From assembly GCF_900141995.1 (NCBI RefSeq), contig NZ_FQZA01000005.1, forward strand, positions 62,001-126,000: 64,000 nt of DNA. Direction: 5' to 3'. The DNA comes from Palleronia salina. Its GTDB lineage: Bacteria > Pseudomonadota > Alphaproteobacteria > Rhodobacterales > Rhodobacteraceae. This document shows positions 1 to 7,750 of this stretch, one piece after another (the first letter of the stretch is position 1; each line of letters opens with the position of its first letter). The position numbers were made by a program, and so were the translations under genes. The notes beneath the pieces were generated by a model. It saw only the letters and a list, made by a program, of their open reading frames with translations. It searched no databases and was not told the origin of the DNA.

Positions 1-427
1 CACTGTCATCTATTCCGAGCGAACGCGCTATCGCGTCGACGGCCTTCCAACTGGTCACCGACAGCAGGAGGTAGGGATTCTGACGCACCGCTTCGATTCC
101 CTGCGGTCCCCACGCCCGGGCGAGCCGGATTGCATTGGCGGTGGGTATTTGGGCGCCAATATCGTCAAGCCAAGAAAGGAGAGCAACTTCAGATTGTCGC
201 GCTTCCATTGCCGCTGCCGCTTCTATGGCAGGTTCTTCGCCGACGATCTCTATTACGCGCTTGTCGAGTGCGAGGATTGCTGCCTGTAGGTCGTCCCCTA
301 AAGCTTCGGCGAGAGCAGCGGCACGCCGGGGCCCGATGCCCCGGAAGGTCCGGTCGCTTGCTATATACGTTGCGAGCAGGCTGGTCTCGCTGGGCAGGCC
401 CGTCGCAACCAAGTCAACTTGCTTCAT
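1..427 (-). CDS. RecD2-like ATP-dependent DNA helicase, N-terminal part only
   Basis: The first 142 codons are visible; the gene continues past the left window edge. The start codon at 427 overlaps the stop of the upstream gene (ATGA), so it is translationally coupled to the recombinase operon. The protein opens with a helix-hairpin-helix motif (FRGIGPRRAAAL, residues 28-39), a second helical block, and NPYLLL (117-122) followed by an A-D-I-A-rich helix. That order is characteristic of the DNA-binding N-terminus of RecD2 helicases, where a NPY-L motif precedes the last helix-hairpin-helix. The ATPase motor domains are not in view, so activity cannot be judged. It may help processing of the element's DNA or be first cargo. 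An unrelated helix-hairpin-helix protein is the alternative. Confidence 0.6.
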   Translation of the reverse strand, partial: MKQVDLVATGLPSETSLLATYIASDRTFRGIGPRRAAALAEALGDDLQAAILALDKRVIEIVGEEPAIEAAAAMEARQSEVALLSWLDDIGAQIPTANAIRLARAWGPQGIEAVRQNPYLLLSVTSWKAVDAIARSLGIDDS

Positions 428-1074
428 GAGCGACCCTTTGGAGAAACTCTGGCGCCCATGGCGATCAGCTCGGCAACCTCGTCGCCACGCATCAATTGCG
501 CTCGCAGTTTTGCGTTCTCTGCGCGCAGCTCGGCCAAGCGACGCTCGGCTTTCGACAGCCGAAGTTGCGCTTCACGCAGCCGCGAAGCTGGAACCATTTC
601 CGTCGGATCAGGTGACGACGGCGTTATGTCCTCTTCGAGTGCCACTGTGCCGGCGCTCCCCATCGCCACTCCATGCTTTTCGGCATAGGAAGAGAGGACG
701 GCCCGCACGTCCTTTCGAGCCATCTCAGTGTAGTGGAGGCCTGCAAGATCCGCGATCTCGCGCAGAACCAGGGCGCCCTCGAGCACGGGAAGTGGGTCTC
801 CAGCGGAACGACGCTCGGCGATAAGCGCGGAGACGCGCTCAGCCGGCGTTAATTTGCCGTCGCCCCAGGTAGCATCGAGGCGTGCTGCAAGAGCTTTTAG
901 ACCCGGGTTGGTTTGCCAAGCGGACCGCGAAAAGTCGAGACGCTCCGCCACAAGACTCCTATTGAGAGCGCCTGCACGCACAAATTCATCCGTGCGGCCA
1001 GATTCCTCGATTTCGGCGGCCCAGTTCTCAGCTCTGCGTGCAGTTTCACGACCCTTTTCGATGTTCGATGTCAT
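424..1074 (-). CDS. Element-associated helical protein, VPA1267-like, coiled-coil C-terminus
   Basis: A 216-residue charged protein. The N-terminal third carries a LNRSLVAERLDFSRSAW segment followed by NPGLKAL, which recalls the LNR-I---C-F-KSAL-QNP pattern of VPA1267-family proteins found beside gamma-mobile-trio recombinases (from memory). Residues about 160-205 form a heptad-like coiled coil (SRLREAQLRLSKAERRLAE). It lies one base after the 139-residue gene and overlaps the helicase start by four bases, so it belongs to the same transcript. The helix-turn-helix-like N-terminus and the coiled coil would suit a DNA-binding accessory factor. No enzyme motif is visible and the function is unknown. 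Confidence 0.6.
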   Translation of the reverse strand: MTSNIEKGRETARRAENWAAEIEESGRTDEFVRAGALNRSLVAERLDFSRSAWQTNPGLKALAARLDATWGDGKLTPAERVSALIAERRSAGDPLPVLEGALVLREIADLAGLHYTEMARKDVRAVLSSYAEKHGVAMGSAGTVALEEDITPSSPDPTEMVPASRLREAQLRLSKAERRLAELRAENAKLRAQLMRGDEVAELIAMGARVSPKGRS

Positions 1075-1075
1075 T

Positions 1076-1495
1076 TCAAATCTTCTTTGGGGGTTTTAGG
1101 GGGCGGTTGATTTCGCCGAGCTCGATGTTCTCGCGTCGACACCGTTGCGTCAGGAACGCGAGTTCAAGATTCCTCTGCTGAAGTTCCGCCTCAAGCTCCG
1201 TGATGCGACGCTGATTTTTTTCCACCAACTCCATGAGATCGCTCTCCGAGCGTGGGAGGCCAACTCGAGCCCTTCGCTCGGCGTGGACTGCGCGCCGAAT
1301 TCGGACAGTTTCCAGTTTTTCGTCATAGGCCGCCTTGATCCGCTTTTGATTCTGCAAGGCGCGTTTCTGGAAGGGCAGGCCAGCTTCCTTCACCCTATCG
1401 GTGATGGCGTCCCATGTCGGCTTCTTGCGGAAAGACTTGATGATGCCGATAACCGTATCGATGTCATCCTTCTGAATCGTGCGGCGCTCAGCCAT
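1076..1495 (-). CDS. Small basic coiled-coil accessory protein of the recombinase operon (GmtX/TnpC/KfrA-like)
   Basis: A 139-residue, strongly basic protein. The first half (TWDAITDRVKEAGLPF, then RALQNQKRIKAAYDEK) looks like a winged-helix or KfrA-type DNA-binding module with the common W-A-V and AY signatures; residues about 85-125 form a coiled coil. It begins eight bases inside the end of the 735-residue recombinase gene and ends one base before the next gene. Position and architecture match the small third protein of Tn554-type (TnpC) and gamma-mobile-trio (GmtX) elements, where it is thought to bind DNA beside the recombinases. The assignment is by context and fold type, not by a diagnostic motif. 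Confidence 0.55.
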   Translation of the reverse strand: MAERRTIQKDDIDTVIGIIKSFRKKPTWDAITDRVKEAGLPFQKRALQNQKRIKAAYDEKLETVRIRRAVHAERRARVGLPRSESDLMELVEKNQRRITELEAELQQRNLELAFLTQRCRRENIELGEINRPLKPPKKI

Positions 1496-3695
1496 TTTTA
1501 ATTGGCCCTTTCAACTCTGGGATCTCACCTTGCTCTGTAGCGAAAAGCCTGATGCGATCAGTGAAGCCCGCCTTGATAGCGCCACGCTTATTCTTTCTGG
1601 CGATTATCGTGCCATCCTCGATATGTGGGTCGTTCAGGGCCATCAGCATGTCCTCTGCGCCGGCAATCTGGGCCTCGAGGTGCGGCAGGACTTTGTCGTT
1701 CTTGATGCGTTTCCCGCCTCCCTCGACGTGGCTGCGGAGCAGATCACGCTGATTCTTGAGCTTGCGAATCTTGTCCTCAAAGAGCGTCTTTGCCTTAGCC
1801 GCGCCCTTGCAGACAACGAGGCGGGCACAGCTAAGGCAGTTCATCGCGTGCGGACACGGCTCGGATTTAAGGTCCCCGACGCAGAACCCAAACTGCGTAA
1901 TTGAGATCATCAGGCGGCGGTTCAAATCGCGCACAGACGCTTCCAAGTCCGATAGAATCTCGATGGAAGGTAGGGCTATGTTGCCTTGAAAAGCTTGGCC
2001 GACCTGTCGTGTCAGCAAATCGTCCACTTGCGCCTCGTCGTAGTCGGAGACGTGGTAGCCGTGCGCTCGAAGACGCTCGGCGTCGGTCCTGTGATCATAG
2101 ACGGAGTTCTGAGCTATGCTGCGTCGTCCACTCCACATGGCGATTATCGGCTCGGGTATACCAGCACGCTGCGCCATGGTGTTCAGGAAATGCCGCAGGT
2201 CGTGAGTTTGAATCGATGGACAGCTGCCATCTGGAAGGCAGATATCAAGACGTTCAAATAGCGTTTCTTGAGAGGAATTTTTCACAAGCAGCTTATGAAT
2301 ATTTTTGTCTGTTGGTGTAACTAAAAATAGCTTGTTTCGATAATTGAACCTCGGATCAATTTGCCCCTCGAATATTATCAGCAGTGCGCGGTCAGCCTCA
2401 AGCTTGTAAGTTTCACTATTTACTGCATATGGCCAATCTGCGCCGAACGTATTTTTCCACTTTTCTTGAAAGAGATGCCACCACTCTGCCTCCAATGTTC
2501 GGAAGCAATAGTGATTCTCGCGTTTGCTTTCACCTCCGCGCCCACTCTGCCGACGAGTCGCCATTGTAAGTGGAAAGTTGGTCCACCATTGTTTGTGTGT
2601 GCTGATGTGCTTGTCGTCGGGTAGGCCGAAGAGGTCTTTCAACTCCTCCGAGGAAATAATACCCGTATCACGGCAAATGCGAAGGTGCGCAACTTCTTCT
2701 GCAATTGGCATCGACCCGGGGTTATCCATGATCCAGCGCGCAATCTCTCGAGCCTCTTTGCCGTACTCGTATAAAATGTCAATGCAATCCCGCGCGACCT
2801 CCTGCATAGCCAACGGAATGGGCTTAACGATTGGTCGCCCCCCCTTGACAGGATGCCACACGAGCCCGAGTTTGAAGTCGAGATCTTGGGCGCTGTCTTC
2901 AGGAATGCTATCTCCAAGTTGTTCAAGAGGATTCGTTAAAACAACGATATCGGCTGCTGTGCGCCACAACTCTGAGATCCGGGATGGTGCGCAAACGAGC
3001 AGCGAGGCGAGCATCGTGTAATAACGGAGGTAGTCGAAATCGTTGCGCTTCGCGTCCGGGCTCTCGTTTGATCTGAGCCTCTGGTAGGCGCAGCCAAGCG
3101 CGACGATTTCATTCCAGGATGACGCCTGAACATTGCTTGGCCCATTTTTTTTCTTGCGACTTCCCTTGACATTTATACTGGAAAACTGCGGGGCCACGCC
3201 GCGTGCGACCAGACGGGCAATAATCCCCTTAGCAGTGTAAATTGCGCCGGTGTTGGCGTCCTCCATGAGCCCGGTCAGATAACTTTCGACCACGACTGGG
3301 GAGGCCTCTGTGATGTCCGCCGCTGACCCCTCGGCGATTAGATAGTCGATGAGGCGACGCGCACCTTTAATTAAATCTACAAGAGTGCCGGATTTCCATT
3401 TCTCTCCGATCTCATGCTTCTCTTCGAGAAGCCACACGATCAGCATGCATAGTAAATCTGCCCAGGCGTCCTCGTAGCGCTCTTTGGAGCCAAGAGGCGC
3501 AATAGTGGCGATCGGCTTCGTATCCGCTGGGCTGGTCCGTTCCGTCAGATCCGTGAAATTCCACTGAAGTTCGTACCAAGCGATTTTCGCGTTCGTGAGG
3601 ATCGACGAGGCCTTGGCCTCCTCGATCCTTGCTGCCAACGTGGCTTGGGCGCTGTAGATCTCTGTCGATGTCGCAAGCTGGATTGGGCGGGTCAA
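1488..3695 (-). CDS. Large tyrosine recombinase with Cys-rich C-terminal tail (GmtZ/TnpB-like)
   Basis: A 735-residue protein, about twice the usual integrase length. Catalytic-domain features: Arg239 in APSRISEL, Lys284 in HPVKGGRP, His498-Asp-Leu-Arg501-His502, and Tyr533 in SVYDH. The usual second His (LGH) is replaced: the segment reads WSGRRS, with Trp521 and Arg524. A putative metal knuckle follows: Cys605, Cys614, His616, Cys620, Cys623, Cys629, then a coiled coil. This tail is typical of TnpB/GmtZ-like proteins rather than phage integrases. Residues 300-480 form an insertion with no motif I recognise. The gene overlaps the 530-residue recombinase by four bases (ATGA). It probably acts together with the other two recombinases in excision and integration. 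Confidence 0.75.
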   Translation of the reverse strand: MTRPIQLATSTEIYSAQATLAARIEEAKASSILTNAKIAWYELQWNFTDLTERTSPADTKPIATIAPLGSKERYEDAWADLLCMLIVWLLEEKHEIGEKWKSGTLVDLIKGARRLIDYLIAEGSAADITEASPVVVESYLTGLMEDANTGAIYTAKGIIARLVARGVAPQFSSINVKGSRKKKNGPSNVQASSWNEIVALGCAYQRLRSNESPDAKRNDFDYLRYYTMLASLLVCAPSRISELWRTAADIVVLTNPLEQLGDSIPEDSAQDLDFKLGLVWHPVKGGRPIVKPIPLAMQEVARDCIDILYEYGKEAREIARWIMDNPGSMPIAEEVAHLRICRDTGIISSEELKDLFGLPDDKHISTHKQWWTNFPLTMATRRQSGRGGESKRENHYCFRTLEAEWWHLFQEKWKNTFGADWPYAVNSETYKLEADRALLIIFEGQIDPRFNYRNKLFLVTPTDKNIHKLLVKNSSQETLFERLDICLPDGSCPSIQTHDLRHFLNTMAQRAGIPEPIIAMWSGRRSIAQNSVYDHRTDAERLRAHGYHVSDYDEAQVDDLLTRQVGQAFQGNIALPSIEILSDLEASVRDLNRRLMISITQFGFCVGDLKSEPCPHAMNCLSCARLVVCKGAAKAKTLFEDKIRKLKNQRDLLRSHVEGGGKRIKNDKVLPHLEAQIAGAEDMLMALNDPHIEDGTIIARKNKRGAIKAGFTDRIRLFATEQGEIPELKGPIKNG

Positions 3696-5284
3696 CAGAC
3701 CTCTCCTTGCGCAACTGCGTTACGCTCCGCCTCGACCTCCTGTCGTCGCCTCTCGGCGCCGATGAGCAGGGCTTCGTATCGATCGAATTGCGCACGGATG
3801 TCCGGGTCGAAACGGGTGTTCCAGCTACCGTCCTCATTTTGCATATAGATTTGTCTTTCTTGGAGGACGTCCCATAGGGGCTGCAGGTCGGCATCCTCGT
3901 AGAGCTGGAATTTGGGGCAACTAAGGCAGGGCCACGGCTCGCCAGTTGTGGCGTCGCCCGCAAACATACAGTTTCCGCACGCCCCGCCTCCAATCAAGGC
4001 AACTTTTGCTTCCGTCGTCGCCTCGAGCGAGATGATTGGCGTGAGGTCTTTTTCAATTTCCGCATGAGAGACGACGGGATTCGTGAATACTGAACCTACG
4101 TCGTCCATCATATGTAAGAACTTAGAATTGCGCATCTGCATGGCCATGCGTGCGAGATCGACATAGGCTGCGCAGCTTTCGGAGCTCTTGTGGCCAAGAC
4201 GCAAGGCGATCTGAGGGGCCGAGTAACCTTTTAGAGCGAGGCGTGTTCCAACCGTATGGCGCTCCCGGTATGGGTTGAAGGTCATGGGTTCGGGCTTGCC
4301 GCTGCGGTGCGTCAGAAGACCGAGAGACGTCATGGTGTTTGTAAAGCGTGCTGCCACGCGGGCACTCATCGGGTGCCCCTCATACCCAGGCTCCCGATTG
4401 GGTTTCGGCTGTTTTGACCCTCGCCAGACGCCCGGAAGACCCTCCGGCGTGAAGAGGGGCAGCCTCTCTTGTTCGCTCAGTGGGATGCCATCAAGGCGCA
4501 AATCAAGGTAGGCTTCCAACGCTGGCAGCAGTGCGCCGCCGAGTGGCCACCACGGTGCCTGCGCAGCCGAAAGGTCATTCTTGGCGAATGGCCATCGAAT
4601 CTCGGCTTTCGCATGGCCTGTATGGCGACACCGTACATCCGCTATCTTCATGTTCGCGACTTGCTCGGGGCGTATGCCGTAGAAACGAAAGAGTTGAACC
4701 AGAACGTATTTTTCTACGTGCCATGCTCCACTCGTGTAGGCTTGCTCGATAGCACGATCTTGATCCAGCACCTCGCGCTCGAGCCATGGCCCCTTTTTCG
4801 GGTCGAGCGATAAGATGTGCTGGACCTCCTTTTGCGGCCTCTTCAGCGTCCTCATCACCTTGTTCGTCACGTTTGGGAAGGCTTTCGGATCGCGGGCACG
4901 GACAGCGATGATGAGCGACTTTAGTGTGTACGGATAGCCGCGTCCTGACGCTTCGTCGCGCCATTCCGATATCATTGCGCTGCTTAGAGCATTCACCTTC
5001 ACGCCTGTCCCGCGGAAAGAAAAATGAATGCAGTCTTTGAGTGCTATAAAAAAGGCTTGAAAGGACGAATCTGCATGCTGACGAGTCTGCATCACGGTCG
5101 CGAACTGATGCTTGATTTCTTTCAGAAAGCCTTCTGTAACCGCGTCGGCAAGAAGTCCATAATCGATCTGCCGTCCGCGCAACTCCCAAATGTCCGATTC
5201 AACTTGATTAACGTATCCTGATTGTGATTGCACAGTTGTCGGACGGGCGACGATCTCAAAGAAACTCTTCTTATTCGCGACCAT
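3692..5284 (-). CDS. Tyrosine recombinase with C-terminal CxxC pair (GmtY/TnpA-like)
   Basis: A 530-residue tyrosine recombinase. Arg205 (YGIRPEQ), Arg342-His343 in the second box, His365 (LGHKSSES) and Tyr374 (AAYVD) are present, but the box-II His is Tyr339 (YRERH in place of HxLRH). This substitution occurs in the multi-recombinase families and does not by itself mean loss of activity. Residues 436-456 hold two Cys pairs (CGNC and CLSC), a likely zinc site also seen in the 735-residue partner. The gene starts one base after the 442-residue recombinase stop and overlaps the 735-residue gene, so the three are made together. All three recombinases differ in length and active-site detail, which argues against recent duplication. 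Confidence 0.8.
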   Translation of the reverse strand: MVANKKSFFEIVARPTTVQSQSGYVNQVESDIWELRGRQIDYGLLADAVTEGFLKEIKHQFATVMQTRQHADSSFQAFFIALKDCIHFSFRGTGVKVNALSSAMISEWRDEASGRGYPYTLKSLIIAVRARDPKAFPNVTNKVMRTLKRPQKEVQHILSLDPKKGPWLEREVLDQDRAIEQAYTSGAWHVEKYVLVQLFRFYGIRPEQVANMKIADVRCRHTGHAKAEIRWPFAKNDLSAAQAPWWPLGGALLPALEAYLDLRLDGIPLSEQERLPLFTPEGLPGVWRGSKQPKPNREPGYEGHPMSARVAARFTNTMTSLGLLTHRSGKPEPMTFNPYRERHTVGTRLALKGYSAPQIALRLGHKSSESCAAYVDLARMAMQMRNSKFLHMMDDVGSVFTNPVVSHAEIEKDLTPIISLEATTEAKVALIGGGACGNCMFAGDATTGEPWPCLSCPKFQLYEDADLQPLWDVLQERQIYMQNEDGSWNTRFDPDIRAQFDRYEALLIGAERRRQEVEAERNAVAQGEVC

Positions 5285-6613
5285 TTACATCTCTTCGCAA
5301 AATCGTGCGTCTGTGAGCATATCCGCGTAAATCGCAGCATGGTCTTCGTTGGCAGTGTAGTAGGATGGCATGTTGCTGGTCGTGGACCAACGAAAGAATT
5401 CGCGCATGCCCTTCTCGATGGCATCCGCGGGTTCATTTCTTTGACGTTGGCGGCGGACATATCTCATAGCTGATAGGTGACGGAGCGCATGTGAAGTGAG
5501 TTCGCCCTTAGCGATTCCGCAGCTCAAGCAAAGCTTCTGACTGGCGGCATTGAATCCGGAGAGGCTAAGGGGGGATCCAAATAGGTCAGGGCGTCGCATC
5601 GTTGTAGTTACGAAGACGAATGTATGGTCCATGTTACTCTCGACGCCGATCTCCTCGGCGAGGTCGTAGATATCGTCCCAAGCCTCTCGCCATGCCTCAT
5701 CAAGCTGACGAAAGACCTCGTTCGGAACTGTAACTACGCCGGAGCCGGTCTTTGCCTCTGGCTTGCGCTTTCTGGGGTCTTCAGGATCGTTACGGCGGGC
5801 GGCGACACTAATCTCCGGAGGATAGTTTGTGCCACGGCCAGGCTTGATGTCCTCCCATTTTAGCGCAAGCACCTCTGAGCGCCTCAAGCCACCATAGAAT
5901 TGCAGAGCGAACATTGTGGAGTTCCGGAGCGCTGTTAGGCCATCTTTCCAAATGGCCCTCGGATCATAGGTTCCCATGTGCTCTTCAAGCCTGCTGAGTG
6001 CGTATCCCGAAAAAGCATTGCGCTTGGTCCGCCCTGGCTTCGTCGGTTTCGTAATGCACTGCCTGATTGACTCGAAAGCTTGACGACGCAACCGGATGTC
6101 GCTGTCGGGCACAACGTATCGACTCAGAACGCCATCGCCTGTTCTCATCAACCACTCAAGATAGTCGATGACATAAGTGGCCCGGAGGTGGTGCGTCGTG
6201 GCTGCGGCGGGTTTGAGTTTGGAAAGGGCGAGCTCCAGATTTATGAAGTCAATTCCTTTTTTCTTCTCTTCCACAAGGTCGCTCAGAACTGCATGAGTGT
6301 GCCGGATCAGCAGGTCGATCGCGCGGAGTTCTGGCTCGGTTAGGCCTGTTTCGTAGCTGAGGCGGTGCTCAGGCCGTTGGATGTCGCCCACGATTGCTGC
6401 CAACCGTAAAATAGCCAGCGACTGAAACCGCGCATCGCGAGTGTTCACTGGTTCCTCGTGATGGGCGGCCAAGTATGCTGTCCCGAAAAGGTCTGCCTTG
6501 TAATCAGGGGTAATTGGTATTTTGACCGTATTCCCTCCCGACTGAATTTTCCTGAGTTGGAGAGGTTCCAGAGAGGGCGTCCCGTTCGGCGTCACTTGTG
6601 CATCATTGTCCAT
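5285..6613 (-). CDS. Outermost tyrosine recombinase with complete active site
   Basis: A 442-residue integrase-fold protein, first gene of the element operon. Visible catalytic residues are Arg244 (YGGLRRSE), His375-Ala-Leu-Arg378-His379, Trp409 (at the His/Trp position) and Tyr418 or Tyr419 (MPSYYT). Of the three recombinases this one has the most canonical active site. It lacks the Cys-rich tail of the other two. I chose ATG at 6613 over the in-frame TTG at 6622; neither has a clear ribosome site. The gene lies about 140 bases from the junction with ttcA, as expected for a recombinase beside its attachment site. It appears to be extra relative to the two-recombinase gamma-mobile-trio layout. 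Confidence 0.8.
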   Translation of the reverse strand: MDNDAQVTPNGTPSLEPLQLRKIQSGGNTVKIPITPDYKADLFGTAYLAAHHEEPVNTRDARFQSLAILRLAAIVGDIQRPEHRLSYETGLTEPELRAIDLLIRHTHAVLSDLVEEKKKGIDFINLELALSKLKPAAATTHHLRATYVIDYLEWLMRTGDGVLSRYVVPDSDIRLRRQAFESIRQCITKPTKPGRTKRNAFSGYALSRLEEHMGTYDPRAIWKDGLTALRNSTMFALQFYGGLRRSEVLALKWEDIKPGRGTNYPPEISVAARRNDPEDPRKRKPEAKTGSGVVTVPNEVFRQLDEAWREAWDDIYDLAEEIGVESNMDHTFVFVTTTMRRPDLFGSPLSLSGFNAASQKLCLSCGIAKGELTSHALRHLSAMRYVRRQRQRNEPADAIEKGMREFFRWSTTSNMPSYYTANEDHAAIYADMLTDARFCEEM

Positions 6614-6622
6614 GACTGCCAA

Positions 6623-6750
6623 TAATAAGTTTCAAACACGACGATGTCGAGAACTTTCATTCGGCATAAAATGTCGCTATGGGATTATTTTATATTTTAA
6701 TAATAATGACTTATCTTATTTTTCCGTGCGCAACAGTCTGAGAGTGCACA
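6623..6750. other. Element terminus and candidate attachment-site region
   Basis: This stretch lies between the first recombinase and the ttcA stub. On the minus strand the last ttcA-like codons (AAG GAC AGT TAT, ending at 6750) are followed by GTGCACTCTCAGACTGTTGC, then GCACGG. GTGCAC and GTGCGC face each other as imperfect inverted arms around the TCAGACT spacer, the layout of a tyrosine-recombinase core site. Further in, 6684-6707 is an AT-only imperfect inverted repeat (ATTATTTT against AATAATAAT) that could be a recombinase arm site or promoter element. The exact crossover cannot be fixed without the other end. Confidence 0.45.
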
Positions 6751-6923
6751 TAACTGTCCTTGCCGCCCGACAGGCAGACCAGCCACCGCTCGCCCTTGCG
6801 CGCCATGCCGTATTGCTCGACCGCCTCGCGGGTCTGGCGCACGATGCGCTTGCGCAGCTTGCGGAACTCGGTGCTGTCGGGGGCACCGTGGAACAGCGGG
6901 TGAATGTCGTTATGGTCGAGCAT
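6750..6923 (-). pseudogene. ttcA: 5' stub of ttcA (tRNA 2-thiocytidine synthesis), cut by the element
   Basis: The ORF starts at 6923 and gives 58 residues typical of TtcA: a [10 protein letters not shown] leader, a [12 protein letters not shown] helix, and the ATP-binding PP-loop SGGKDSY at residues 52-58. The next expected residues (T-L-L) are absent; the frame runs into element DNA and stops at 6711. TtcA thiolates cytidine 32 of several tRNAs using ATP and an iron-sulfur cluster; the stub lacks all cysteine ligands and most of the adenylation domain, so it cannot work. The remainder of the gene should lie at the far end of the element. The stub still has its upstream region, divergent from the DUF1353 gene. 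Confidence 0.85.
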
Positions 6924-6970
6924 GGGCGCCGATTATCCCATTTCTGTCCGCCCGCCCAGAGGAGATCGCC

Positions 6971-7525
6971 ATGCAGCTTCGTGCCGCCCCGCCGCGTCCC
7001 GTCGATCCGTATCCGGCCGATTGGCACCGCGTCAGCGATTTCGAGTACCTGTCGCCGCTGAGCCTGATCCGGCCCGTCGCGAACCTGATCGACCGGCTGG
7101 GCGAGGATGGCGACTACGTGCTGCAGCATGATTTCGACTGCGCCGTCCGCGTGGATGGCCGGCGCCACGTGATGACCGCGCCGCACGGGCTGGTGACCGA
7201 CCTGACATCGGTGCCGCCGGGGTTGCGTTGGCTGGTGGGCCGAGTGGGGCCGTGGCTGGAGGCGGCGATCATCCACGACTACCTTTATGTCGCCTGGTCC
7301 TTCTTGCCGGGACGCGTGCCGCAAGAGCGCGACAGGCTGTTCGCGGACGAGGTCATGCGCCTGGCGATGGAGGCGGCGCGGGTGCGCGCCTGGCGGCGCT
7401 GGGCGATCTACCTGGGGCTCAGGGCGTTCGGCGCGCGCGCCTATGCCCGGGCGGATCCGGACCGGGCCTTCGCCGACCTTGGCGATCACGCGTTGCGGAC
7501 GCCGCTGGTCGTGCCGGACCGCTGA
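6971..7525 (+). CDS. DUF1353 family protein
   Basis: A 184-residue soluble protein of the DUF1353 family, recognised by the VTDLTSVP-GLRWL segment, and the conserved AAIIHDYLY (about residues 97-105) with acidic R-ADEV-R-AM following. The family is widespread in phages and proteobacteria and has no firm function; the conserved His-Asp in HDYLY suggests a metal or catalytic site. The start is supported by AGAGGAG seven bases upstream. It is transcribed away from the ttcA stub and towards yidD, from whose stop it is separated by six bases. Confidence 0.75.
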   Translation: MQLRAAPPRPVDPYPADWHRVSDFEYLSPLSLIRPVANLIDRLGEDGDYVLQHDFDCAVRVDGRRHVMTAPHGLVTDLTSVPPGLRWLVGRVGPWLEAAIIHDYLYVAWSFLPGRVPQERDRLFADEVMRLAMEAARVRAWRRWAIYLGLRAFGARAYARADPDRAFADLGDHALRTPLVVPDR

Positions 7526-7531
7526 GCCCTT

Positions 7532-7750
7532 CTAGGGCACGTTGTCGATGCCTGAGCCGCCAAACGGGTGGCACCGGGCGATGCGCCGCAGCGCCAGCCA
7601 GCCGCCGCGAAGGCCGCCGTGCTTTTCCAGCGCCTCGAGCGCGTAGGCCGAGCAGGTCGGGTGATAGCGGCAGTTGAAGCCGACCCAGGACGAGAATGTC
7701 GCGCGATAGGCCAGCACCGGCCAGGAGAGCACGCGCGCCAGCGGGGTCAT
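7532..7750 (-). CDS. yidD: Membrane protein insertion efficiency factor YidD
   Basis: A 72-residue protein with the YidD hallmark [21 protein letters not shown] and a C-terminal [13 protein letters not shown]. YidD is an inner-membrane-associated peptide that assists YidC in inserting membrane proteins. Three cysteines (FNC, TCS, RCH) are at the family positions. Its ATG overlaps the rnpA stop by four bases, preserving the rpmH-rnpA-yidD order conserved across bacteria. Length is typical. Confidence 0.93.
   Translation of the reverse strand: MTPLARVLSWPVLAYRATFSSWVGFNCRYHPTCSAYALEALEKHGGLRGGWLALRRIARCHPFGGSGIDNVP

Larger units (their letters stand above)
1..6750 (-). mobile_element. End of an integrated element with three tyrosine recombinases, inserted in ttcA
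   Basis: Six genes run leftward with overlaps or near-zero gaps: three tyrosine recombinases, two small helical proteins and the start of a RecD2-like helicase. The right border falls near 6750, where the reading frame of ttcA stops matching its family directly after the PP-loop. Composition is visibly more AT-rich than the flank, especially 2280-2500 and 6680-6725. The set resembles the gamma-mobile-trio system (small VPA1267, GmtX, GmtZ, GmtY) and Tn554 (TnpA/B/C) by gene order and domain type; this comparison is from memory. The far end, any cargo and the rest of ttcA lie beyond base 1. Confidence 0.8.

Noticed and set aside
7526-7538. GCCCT-TCT-AGGGC as a shared terminator of DUF1353 and yidD
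   Set aside because: Only a five-pair stem without a T-run; too weak to call.
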